Source of the DNA: Aigarchaeota archaeon
Lineage (GTDB): Archaea > Thermoproteota > Nitrososphaeria_A > Caldarchaeales > Wolframiiraptoraceae
Direction of reading: 5' to 3'
Assembly: GCA_025059415.1 (NCBI GenBank)
Contig: JANXDQ010000026.1
Coordinates: forward strand, 1-13,756
DNA length: 13,756 bases
The notes under the pieces were generated by a model, which was given only the letters and a program-made list of their open reading frames with translations, had not been told where the DNA came from and ran no database searches. This document shows positions 1 through 5,647 of the stretch, piece after piece. Each line of letters opens with the position of its first letter. Within the stretch, counting starts at the first letter, position 1. Position numbers and translations under genes: made by a program.

Positions 1-581
1 AGAGCCCTTTCCTGATCGTATCCCAACACTTCTAAGAGCGATGCAAGCTCCCTAGGCCCCCTTAAGTCCAGCTCATTCGAGGCTCCAGATGAGACAACTA
101 TCTCAATCTTCCGTCCAAGAATTTCCATAATCTTCATAGAAGTTTCTAGAAAAGCTTCCCCATGTTCGAGGAAGTAGATGAATGGCAGCTCTATCCTATT
201 CTTTATCAACGCAGCAACCCCCTTGTCAAACCTAAACTTCGGCTTAGGAGGAATCACTAACGTATCCACCCTCGAGTCCCTTGCGGCGACCAGGGCTGTT
301 TCAAGGTTTTCGCATAGAACCGTTACAACCTCAAATTTTCCACGGTGCTCTCGCAGGGATTCTAGTAGGTCGCGTCGTCTCTCCGGTTTGAGGACCAGCT
401 TCCTATATATGGATACACCATATTCTCGGGTTCTCGATTTTAATTCCTCGAGATTGTCGGCAACGTCTTCCCCGAGCTCCATCACTAAGCTGGTGAATCC
501 AAGTTTTCTGATGGATTTGATAATGGTAATCGATTCTTCAAGTGTTTCAGCCTTTATCCAAAAGTCGATAAAGCGCCTCAT
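1..581 (-). CDS. rnp3: RNase P protein component 3 (Rpp30), 3' end cut by the window
   Basis: Protein subunit of archaeal RNase P, which trims the 5' leader from pre-tRNA. The reading frame starts with ATG at 581 and stays open to base 1, giving about 193 residues, so only a short C-terminal piece should be missing (family about 210-220). It opens with a strand-helix unit typical of the PHP/TIM-barrel-like Rpp30 fold (IDFWIKAETLEES). It carries the family's C-terminal signature VSSGASNELDLRGPRELASL at roughly residues 167-186. Its ATG overlaps the stop of the preceding COG1325 gene (ATGA, 578-581), so the two are translationally coupled. In many archaea the two genes belong to the exosome/proteasome superoperon. 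The family call is from sequence recognition only. Confidence 0.88.
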   Translation of the reverse strand, partial: MRRFIDFWIKAETLEESITIIKSIRKLGFTSLVMELGEDVADNLEELKSRTREYGVSIYRKLVLKPERRRDLLESLREHRGKFEVVTVLCENLETALVAARDSRVDTLVIPPKPKFRFDKGVAALIKNRIELPFIYFLEHGEAFLETSMKIMEILGRKIEIVVSSGASNELDLRGPRELASLLEVLGYDQERA

Positions 582-1039
582 TGATCCCCCATAATATCTT
601 CACCTAAATTTGTAAGCTTTGCTTCGATCCTTTTTCTCAAAGCATCAATATTTCCCCGTACTTGGACGACTATCTTTACTGGATCTTTATCAGAGGATTT
701 TATGTAACCGAGAAAGGCTGCTTGTTTATCGAGCCGTATATAGAGCTTGCCCCCATGCTTCCCCTTTTGTGAGCGCTCGCTCCAAAGTTCTTCTCTATCG
801 GTGGGCGGTAGGCTTAGGAGTATCCTAGAAAACACCTTTTCAGATGCCTCTTGATCTAGTAAAAAGGCTCTTACTAAGGTTACCGGATCGCCGTAATGGC
901 CTTCCAGCTTCTCCGTGGATATGGAGATCTTGTTAAGAGATTCGGGTCCAAGGACGTTTTCAACGGCTTTAAAGACTTTTTTAAGATCCTCGGTCGCGTG
1001 GCATAACACCTGTATGGAGAGTTCCTCGATTTTAGGCAC
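578..1039 (-). CDS. COG1325-type RNA-binding protein linked to the exosome
   Basis: 153-residue protein of the archaeal RNA_binding/COG1325 family, predicted from gene context to work with the exosome. Recognisable parts are the N-terminal strand (residues 3-14), the motif EGHYGDPV near residues 46-53, and a basic, glycine-rich strand region (KGKHGGKLYIRLDKQAAF, about 92-109). The C-terminal half, with a VKIVVQVRGN strand, completes the domain. The start is GTG at 1039, chosen because GGAGG lies 7 bases upstream and because family members begin with a similar short strand. It lies 12 bases after the dCTP deaminase-like gene and overlaps the Rpp30 gene by 4 bases, so the three form one operon. 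No enzymatic residues are evident, so a role as an RNA-binding cofactor is inferred. Confidence 0.85.
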   Translation of the reverse strand: MPKIEELSIQVLCHATEDLKKVFKAVENVLGPESLNKISISTEKLEGHYGDPVTLVRAFLLDQEASEKVFSRILLSLPPTDREELWSERSQKGKHGGKLYIRLDKQAAFLGYIKSSDKDPVKIVVQVRGNIDALRKRIEAKLTNLGEDIMGDQ

Positions 1040-1046
1040 GCCTAAC

Positions 1047-1051
1047 CCTCC
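1047..1051 (-). promoter_or_regulatory. Ribosome binding site of the COG1325 gene
   Basis: GGAGG on the minus strand, 7 bases before the GTG at 1039. It supports GTG as the real start and shows that an internal operon gene here uses Shine-Dalgarno initiation, unlike the leaderless first genes. Confidence 0.75.
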
Positions 1052-1564
1052 TTACTGATCTCTTGCTATCCTTCCATGTATTCTATATGGTTTATCTGTT
1101 CTACTCCTCGTGAGTTGAAATACCACCTGGACTATCCGCATTCCAGCTCTCAATTTTATTGGATGAGGTGTCATGTTAGAGATCTCGAGGATTTGGCGGT
1201 TATAGGATCCGGGGTGTATGAAGCCACTCGCGGAGTGAATCGCTAAGCCCATCCTCGCATACCTACTCCTGCCTTCTATCCAGCCGCAGACATCCTCGTC
1301 AACGTAGACCTTCTCAGCGGTCATCCCCAGGATTATTCCATGAGGTGGAATTATCATTTCATCAGACTGAATCTCCTCAACGACGTCCTCGAATCTCATC
1401 TCCACGAGATCTATCAAGTCGATGTCATCATTAAATCTCCAGAACCTGTTGGAGAGCGTTAGGTCCACCGAGCCCGGGCCTATTTGATCGGGCTCGATCT
1501 CCGGCTCAAACCTGATCTTCCCCAGCCTCATAAACTCCCTGATGTCGCGATCAGTTAATATCAT
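1052..1564 (-). CDS. dcd: dCTP deaminase / dUTPase-superfamily protein, short form
   Basis: Member of the dCTP deaminase/dUTPase fold, which makes dUMP or dUTP precursors for dTMP synthesis and limits uracil in DNA. With ATG at 1564 it has 170 residues. Family features seen are the N-terminal MILTDRDIREFM, the substrate-binding IGPGSVDLTLSNRF (28-41), the GRSRYARMGL block with Ser100 and Arg104 (equivalent to E. coli Ser111 and Arg115), and Glu127 in ILEISN (equivalent to catalytic Glu138). The usual H-R-[ILV]-D-P segment reads GFIHPG, and the protein stops soon after KPYRIHGR, without the usual C-terminal YQGQ-like lid. It may therefore be a mono- or bifunctional deaminase or a diverged relative. 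The longer frame from 1621 was rejected because it reads through the TATA box. Confidence 0.8.
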   Translation of the reverse strand: MILTDRDIREFMRLGKIRFEPEIEPDQIGPGSVDLTLSNRFWRFNDDIDLIDLVEMRFEDVVEEIQSDEMIIPPHGIILGMTAEKVYVDEDVCGWIEGRSRYARMGLAIHSASGFIHPGSYNRQILEISNMTPHPIKLRAGMRIVQVVFQLTRSRTDKPYRIHGRIARDQ

Positions 1565-1600
1565 GGAACACTCTCGGATGGGAAAACGAACTCGTGCCCT

Positions 1601-1610
1601 TAAAATATAT
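1601..1610 (-). promoter_or_regulatory. TATA box of the dcd - COG1325 - rnp3 operon
   Basis: TATATTTTAA on the minus strand, about 40 bases before the ATG at 1564. This predicts transcription from about 1578-1580 and a leader of about 15 bases. It rules out a start at 1621. Confidence 0.55.
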
Positions 1611-1645
1611 TGCAATAACATCAGCGCATAGAGGTCTCGATCAAT

Positions 1646-1655
1646 GCTTAAATAG
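1646..1655 (+). promoter_or_regulatory. TATA box of the L15e gene
   Basis: GCTTAAATAG about 25-34 bases before the ATG at 1680. This predicts an almost leaderless mRNA. It shares the 115-base divergent spacer with the dcd promoter. Confidence 0.6.
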
Positions 1656-1679
1656 CCCCCGGGAAGCCCTCCACCGAAG

Positions 1680-2192
1680 ATGGGCGTTTACACGCTGCTT
1701 GAGAAGCTTTGGCGGAAAAAGCCCGAGGAACTTCGTGCACTAATGAGGCAGAGGTTGATCAGGTGGAGGAAGCAGCCCGCGGTAGTTAGGGTTAGGAAGC
1801 CCTTAAGGCTGGATAAGGCGAGGAAGCTCGGATACAAGGCCAAGCAGGGGTTCGTCGTCTTGAGGGTTAGGGTTAGGAGAGGTGGTTTCCAGAAGCCGAG
1901 GCCGAGGGCGGGTAGGAGGCCGAAGGCCCTCGGAGTAATCAAGCACAAAGTAAATGTCTCGATGAAGGAGGAGGCGATCCACAGGGCGCAGAAGAGATAT
2001 CCAAACCTCTACCCAGTAGGTGCTTACTGGATCGCGGAGGATGGATTATACAAATGGTACGAAGTGATAATGGTTGACCCACACCACCCCGCAATTCTAA
2101 ATAACGAAGAACTGGAGCTCCCAGACCCCCTCCTCAGGAGGGTCGAGAAACACTCAAAGAAGGGGAAGAAAAAGCAGAAGGGAACCGAATAA
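1680..2192 (+). CDS. rpl15e: Large-subunit ribosomal protein L15e (eL15), unusual C-terminus
   Basis: Structural protein of the large ribosomal subunit, buried in 23S rRNA. The 170-residue product follows the family closely from MGVYTLLEKLWRKK through RPDKAR-like PLRLDKARKLGYKAKQG (42-58), the basic RVRVRRGG core, and the YWIAEDGLYKWYEVIMVDPHHPAI block (about 117-140). After that the usual HRGRAFRGLTSAGKKSRGL-like tail is missing. The protein instead ends in a lysine-rich stretch (HSKKGKKKQKG), making it some 15-25 residues shorter than usual. No other reading frame downstream encodes the missing tail, so a simple frameshift is not apparent. The start is ATG at 1680, with a TATA box at 1646-1655 and no leader. 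It diverges from the COG1325-Rpp30 unit, which is often its neighbour. Confidence 0.93.
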   Translation: MGVYTLLEKLWRKKPEELRALMRQRLIRWRKQPAVVRVRKPLRLDKARKLGYKAKQGFVVLRVRVRRGGFQKPRPRAGRRPKALGVIKHKVNVSMKEEAIHRAQKRYPNLYPVGAYWIAEDGLYKWYEVIMVDPHHPAILNNEELELPDPLLRRVEKHSKKGKKKQKGTE

Positions 2193-2194
2193 CC

Positions 2195-2419
2195 TCATTC
2201 TATCTTGATGGCCGAAACTGGGCAGCCCTCAGCCGCGCTCTTCACGTCATCGACCAATTCCGCCGGGGCCTCGCCGACGGCTATATCCCCACCAGCCCTA
2301 TATTGTTTCACAATCTGACATTTCCCATCATTCTCATTCTGCTCGAAGAAGTTTGGCGCCAGAGCCCAACAAGCTCCACAACCTATACAGGCATCTCTAT
2401 CAACTCTTACACGAACCAT
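2195..2419 (-). CDS. Small single-cluster [4Fe-4S] ferredoxin
   Basis: 74-residue soluble electron carrier. It has one cluster motif, CIGCGAC at residues 11-17 (Cys11, Cys14, Cys17), with the remote Cys66-Pro67 in EGCPVSAIKIE. The second classical motif has been lost and replaced by a linker, as in monocluster ferredoxins. Another cysteine, Cys34, could form a disulfide or be incidental. The start is ATG at 2419 (MVRVRVDRDACIGC), chosen because the domain begins there and because a TATA box lies at 2451-2457. The longer frame from 2512 would run through that promoter and adds no family sequence. The stop lies 2 bases from the convergent L15e stop. The redox partner cannot be told from the context. 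Confidence 0.9.
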   Translation of the reverse strand: MVRVRVDRDACIGCGACWALAPNFFEQNENDGKCQIVKQYRAGGDIAVGEAPAELVDDVKSAAEGCPVSAIKIE

Positions 2420-2450
2420 CTTGCATCGTATTTTTGCCGAAAAAGCAGGA

Positions 2451-2457
2451 CTTAAAG
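2451..2457 (-). promoter_or_regulatory. TATA box of the ferredoxin gene
   Basis: CTTTAAG on the minus strand, 32-38 bases before the ATG at 2419. The expected transcript start is near 2428, giving a very short leader. Confidence 0.5.
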
Positions 2458-2526
2458 ATTGAGCCACAGTTAATCCACGATCTCTGGGGCATCGTAATAC
2501 ACCTCCCCTCATGACTCATAGCAACC

Positions 2527-2535
2527 GTTTTAAGG
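2527..2535 (+). promoter_or_regulatory. TATA box of the GTPase gene
   Basis: GTTTTAAGG centred about 27 bases before the ATG at 2558. Transcription would start at or next to the ATG, so the mRNA is predicted to be leaderless. Confidence 0.55.
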
Positions 2536-2557
2536 TTTTTGAGGCTTGATTTTTGGG

Positions 2558-3766
2558 ATGGAGTTAGCTGGGATCGTTGGGAAGCCTAATGTCGGTAAGA
2601 GCACGATGTTCGCCGCCATGACGCTGGCACCGGTCGAGATAGCCTCATATCCATTCACCACGATTAGGCCGAATAGGGGGATAACCTATCTGAGGATAAA
2701 TTGCGTATGTAGAGATCTCGGAGTCAGAGACAACCCCAAGAATAGTAGATGCGTGGATGGAGTTAGGCTGATTCCAATAGAGATCATCGACTGCCCGGGA
2801 ATAATTAGGCAAGCGCATGAGGGGAGAGGTCTTGGATTGAAATTCCTCGATGAGATAAGGCAGGCATCGGCGTTAATCATCGTCGTGGACGCAGCGGGGG
2901 CCACGGATCCCGATGGAAACCAGATAAAACCTGGGACGGGAAATCCTGTCGAGGATGCGAGACTCGTCGAAGAGGAGATCGATCACTGGCTATGTGATTT
3001 GCTGATAGAGGATTGGAAGAGGATCATCAGGGTTGTTGAGAGTAAGGTTGGAAGGCTTGAGGAGGAGTTGGCGAAGAAATTCTCAGGTCTCAGGATAAAC
3101 GAGGCGCTCATACAAGCAGTAATACAGGAACTCGACTTGAATCCCACCCGTCCATCGAGGTGGAGCACCGAGGGCCTCTTCAAGTTCATTAGGAGGCTGC
3201 GGGAGAGAAGCAAGCCCACCATCATTGCCGCCAACAAGATAGATTTGCCGGAAGCCGAGGATGGCATCAAGCAGCTGGAGAAAGCTGGCTATAGAGTCGT
3301 CCCAGTCAGCGCAGAAGCAGAAAGGATACTCAGGCTTGCAGCGGAGAAGAGGATAATAAGATACCTCCCCGGGGACCCGGACTTCGAGATAATCGACGAC
3401 TCCAAGCTGACCTCAAATCAGAAGAAGGCCCTTGAACTGATAAGGGAGAAGGTTTTGGGGAGATGGAAATCCACAGGGGTCCAGGAGGTCATCAACAAGG
3501 CTTACTTCGAGCTCCTAAACTACATCCCGGTGTATCCCGTTGAGAACCCGGAGAAGCTCACAGACCACGATGGAAATGTCCTACCCGATGTATATATCCT
3601 CCCAAATGGATCGACCCCAAGAGACTTGGCCTACGCGATCCACACAGATCTAGGGAACACATTTCTTTACGCAATTGATGCGCGGAGAAAGATCAGGCTT
3701 GGGGAGGATTACAGGTTGAAGTGGGGAGACGTAATATCCATCGTCGCCGCGGGTAAACGAGCGTGA
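2558..3766 (+). CDS. Ygr210/YchF-type GTPase of the Obg family, with TGS domain
   Basis: Translation-associated GTPase of the archaeal/fungal Ygr210 branch of the Obg-HflX superfamily, probably acting on ribosomes. With ATG at 2558 it has 402 residues. G1 is GKPNVGKST at 8-16, a Thr-containing switch I lies in SYPFTTIRPNRG, G3 is DCPG at 78-81, G4 is NKID at 226-229, and G5 is the VSAE-like loop after it. The family's insert with GNPVEDARLVEEEIDHWL follows G3, and a TGS domain occupies about 335-402 (DVYILPNGSTPRDLAYAIH). G4 is a true NKxD, so GTP specificity is expected, unlike the NxxE of bacterial ATPase YchF. A TTG four codons upstream is rejected because the TATA box predicts transcription beginning at about 2557. 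Confidence 0.92.
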   Translation: MELAGIVGKPNVGKSTMFAAMTLAPVEIASYPFTTIRPNRGITYLRINCVCRDLGVRDNPKNSRCVDGVRLIPIEIIDCPGIIRQAHEGRGLGLKFLDEIRQASALIIVVDAAGATDPDGNQIKPGTGNPVEDARLVEEEIDHWLCDLLIEDWKRIIRVVESKVGRLEEELAKKFSGLRINEALIQAVIQELDLNPTRPSRWSTEGLFKFIRRLRERSKPTIIAANKIDLPEAEDGIKQLEKAGYRVVPVSAEAERILRLAAEKRIIRYLPGDPDFEIIDDSKLTSNQKKALELIREKVLGRWKSTGVQEVINKAYFELLNYIPVYPVENPEKLTDHDGNVLPDVYILPNGSTPRDLAYAIHTDLGNTFLYAIDARRKIRLGEDYRLKWGDVISIVAAGKRA

Positions 3767-3772
3767 ACCACT

Positions 3773-4132
3773 TTAATCTCCTGTGCTGTCTCCTAAATAC
3801 TTCGTCGAATAATAGCCCCACTCCTTCTTTTTGCCAAAGCTCCTGACCCCGCGCTCGGTCACCTGCTTCCTAAGTCCTTCAGCTTCATCAGGGGATATCT
3901 CACCCCTCTTCTCGAGATAATCTATAACCTCCATTGCCTCTTTGTCATCTTCGCATCTTCTGAGATAGTCTATGGCGGTCGGCATGGTTGGGGTTCTCGG
4001 CTTCATCGCCTCCTTCTCGGCCTCATCCCGATCTACCCTAACAGCGTCAATGGGCACATTCATCTTCTTAGACATCATCTCATGGTGTAGGTTTGGGAAA
4101 AGCTTCTTGAACGTCTTTTCATCAAACTTCAT
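3773..4132 (-). CDS. Small archaeal protein, DUF2095-like, function unknown
   Basis: 119-residue charged, soluble protein. The N-terminus (FDEKTFKKLFPNLHHEM) and the C-terminal WGYYSTKYLG resemble, as I recall, the uncharacterised archaeal DUF2095 family. There is no signal peptide, membrane segment or metal motif. The middle (about 50-95) looks helical, with YLRRCEDDKEAMEVIDYLEKRG followed by an E/K-rich segment. It is the last gene after S3Ae and the nucleotidyltransferase, 52 bases downstream of the latter, and converges on the GTPase with a 6-base gap. GGAGGA lies 8 bases before its ATG. A TTTAAA stretch at about 4185-4193 could give it a second promoter. No function is assigned. Confidence 0.68.
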   Translation of the reverse strand: MKFDEKTFKKLFPNLHHEMMSKKMNVPIDAVRVDRDEAEKEAMKPRTPTMPTAIDYLRRCEDDKEAMEVIDYLEKRGEISPDEAEGLRKQVTERGVRSFGKKKEWGYYSTKYLGDSTGD

Positions 4133-4140
4133 TCCTCAAG

Positions 4141-4146
4141 TCCTCC
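4141..4146 (-). promoter_or_regulatory. Ribosome binding site of the DUF2095-like gene
   Basis: GGAGGA on the minus strand, 8 bases before the ATG at 4132. This argues for translation from a polycistronic or long-leader message. Confidence 0.65.
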
Positions 4147-4184
4147 AAAAGCCCATCCCTGGTATTCATTATTTCACTCTGGGT

Positions 4185-4832
4185 TTAAACTTTTTGGTTG
4201 GAGGTGTCCGGAGAAGACAGGCCGGTTAGAATACGTTTTCTGCCCACTCCCAAGCCGTCGCGGTGAGAATTGATTAGCGAATGTAGGCGGCGGAGGAGGC
4301 CTTCTGGAATGAATAATCTGGATGGCGATTCTTCCAGCACCTTAATCAACTCTTGGAGTTGGAGGCCCTTCCTCACATCCCCAAAAATGTCGCATTTAGG
4401 CGGGTTCAGATACCAATGATGCTCCTTTAGAATTATCTCGGCATCGCCCCCGGTCTTAGCCCTCACCCTTATCTTCCATAAGCTTCCCTGCCGGAGGTGT
4501 TCGGGGACCTCTAAGGGGCCTTCGTCAATTATTTCGTAACCATTCTCGATTAATTTTCTCCTCAGGGGCTCCGGGTCCACGTAATCAACCTCGATGTCTA
4601 TGTCGCTCTTGGGCTTGATTATCCCGCGCCAGACGCTTCCGACCAATCTGGGTTTGAATCCCTCTAGAAGGCTCATGATGGAGAGGGCTTCTCTCCGCAA
4701 TTTCTCGAGCCTAATCCAATATTTATCGCCCTCAGTGAGGAGGGCGTATTCGAGGAGTTTAACGGCCACCTCGGAATTACTTGGGAGAATTGCCGCGGCG
4801 AAGGCTTTAGCAGCTATTCTCTTCGCCTCCAA
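4185..4832 (-). CDS. Predicted nucleotidyltransferase (pol-beta fold), start uncertain
   Basis: Small stand-alone nucleotidyltransferase with the pol-beta active-site pattern: Gly65-Ser66 (LVGSVWRG), the metal-binding pair Asp77/Asp79 in KSDIDIE, and a likely third carboxylate at Asp130 (GGDAEIIL). These are numbered from TTG at 4832, which gives 215 residues. It most resembles the archaeal predicted nucleotidyltransferases of the COG2413 kind, whose substrate is unknown. The start is unclear. The frame stays open upstream to about 4926 without ATG, GTG or TTG, and that extension translates as a believable amphipathic helix (ESIALEAAKLLYHDSCKEYL). No ribosome binding site precedes the TTG. 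It follows S3Ae on the same strand, so co-expression with a ribosomal protein is likely. Confidence 0.75.
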   Translation of the reverse strand: MEAKRIAAKAFAAAILPSNSEVAVKLLEYALLTEGDKYWIRLEKLRREALSIMSLLEGFKPRLVGSVWRGIIKPKSDIDIEVDYVDPEPLRRKLIENGYEIIDEGPLEVPEHLRQGSLWKIRVRAKTGGDAEIILKEHHWYLNPPKCDIFGDVRKGLQLQELIKVLEESPSRLFIPEGLLRRLHSLINSHRDGLGVGRKRILTGLSSPDTSNQKV

Positions 4833-4890
4833 ATATTCTTTGCATGAATCATGGTATAGTAGCTTCGCGGCCTCGAGTGCTATGGATTCT

Positions 4891-5547
4891 CTAACCCGCT
4901 GGGACCTCGCTCCCCTGCTCAGCGGCTACCTCCTCCACTTCAGCCCTTTCTTCAGTGTAAACCCATTCCGGCACCTTTAGGACCTTGCTCTTTATCAATC
5001 CAACGTGGCGGAGCAGCATTATCTTCTTTGCTTCTTGGTATATGTCCGAGGCCGTTTTTCCGAGAACCATCTCCTGCGCGAGCTGGGCGAGGACTAACTC
5101 CTTGGCGGCATTTTCGAGGACATTCTTCATGGTCTCCCTTATCATCTTAGCCTTCCATGAGTGCTTTCCTATCCTCTTCATCGTAAAGGCCGTTGCTTGG
5201 ACGCGGAGATGGAATCCATCCTTAGTGACCAGACTCACTATCATGTCGATTCTACTGGTCCCCCTCCTGACGAGACTCCTCACGAATTCCCGGCCGTACT
5301 CATGTCCATAGAAGATCGTCTCCGCTATCGAGTCTTTGACCCGTACAACCTTGAATCTTATCAACATGTATTGTTTTGAGAAGTCGCCGGTGAGGGTGTA
5401 GAGGCTCACCCAGAGAGTCCTGCCTATGACGTGCTCCGGTCCCGCCGCCAACGTCGTCCCTATCTCCTTGTATCCAAAATATCTGGGCGAGTAGATCGTG
5501 TAAATGGTCTTTTGAGCCCGCTTCTCAGGCCTGGGTTTTTTCGACAT
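4891..5547 (-). CDS. rps3ae: Small-subunit ribosomal protein S3Ae (eS1)
   Basis: Archaeal/eukaryotic small-subunit protein near the mRNA exit site. The 218-residue sequence has the family start (KTIYTIYSPRYFGYKEIGTTLA), GRTLWVSLYTLTGDFSKQY in the middle of the N-terminal half, and the RRGTSRIDMIVSLVTKDG block near residues 93-110. The RIGKHSWKAKMIRETM segment and the KVLKVPEW end also fit. A glutamate-rich tail of about 20 residues (ERAEVEEVAAEQGSEVP) goes beyond the usual core. The ATG at 5547 coincides with the transcript start predicted from the TATA box at 5568-5576, so the mRNA is probably leaderless. The promoter faces the metal-transporter promoter across a 100-base spacer that contains a palindrome. 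Confidence 0.95.
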   Translation of the reverse strand: MSKKPRPEKRAQKTIYTIYSPRYFGYKEIGTTLAAGPEHVIGRTLWVSLYTLTGDFSKQYMLIRFKVVRVKDSIAETIFYGHEYGREFVRSLVRRGTSRIDMIVSLVTKDGFHLRVQATAFTMKRIGKHSWKAKMIRETMKNVLENAAKELVLAQLAQEMVLGKTASDIYQEAKKIMLLRHVGLIKSKVLKVPEWVYTEERAEVEEVAAEQGSEVPAG

Positions 5548-5567
5548 CTCCCATGCGAAAAACTACC

Positions 5568-5576
5568 CATAATAAG
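5568..5576 (-). promoter_or_regulatory. TATA box of the S3Ae operon
   Basis: CTTATTATG on the minus strand, centred 25 bases before the ATG at 5547. The leader is predicted to be absent. The palindrome at 5593-5613 lies 17 bases upstream of this box. Confidence 0.5.
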
Positions 5577-5592
5577 AGGTTTTCCCGAGATG

Positions 5593-5613
5593 AAGTTTTA
5601 TCAGATAAAACTT
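5593..5613 (+). promoter_or_regulatory. Perfect palindromic operator of the metal-transport operon
   Basis: Inverted repeat with perfect 10-base arms, AAGTTTTATC (5593-5602) and GATAAAACTT (5604-5613), around one central A. Its right end overlaps the TATA box at 5611-5618 and it covers the position of the BRE. A dimeric repressor bound here would block TBP/TFB. The natural candidate is the DtxR/MntR-like protein encoded last in the same operon. It also lies just upstream of the divergent S3Ae promoter. I saw no second copy elsewhere in the window. Confidence 0.8.
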
Positions 5614-5618
5614 TTATG
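5611..5618 (+). promoter_or_regulatory. TATA box of the metal-transport operon
   Basis: CTTTTATG about 30-37 bases before the ATG at 5648, predicting a start near 5640 and a leader of about 8 bases. Its first three bases are the end of the palindrome. Confidence 0.55.
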
Positions 5619-5647
5619 GCACCCGGAGCAGGCCAAATAGCTGGAGA

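Noticed and set aside
178..594. Open frame on the plus strand opposite the Rpp30 gene
   Set aside because: Its translation is serine-rich with no family features, while the minus strand encodes a clear Rpp30.
1565..1621. N-terminal extension of the dCTP deaminase-like protein from an upstream start
   Set aside because: It reads through the TATA box of the operon, and the family starts at MILTDRD.
1790..1880. Telomere-like GTTAGGGTTAGG repeats
   Set aside because: They lie in frame within the L15e gene and encode valine-arginine runs of the basic core. They are codon use, not a repeat element.
2420..2512. N-terminal extension of the ferredoxin
   Set aside because: It spans the predicted promoter, and the domain starts at MVRVRVDRDACIGC. 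The extra residues are not a signal sequence.
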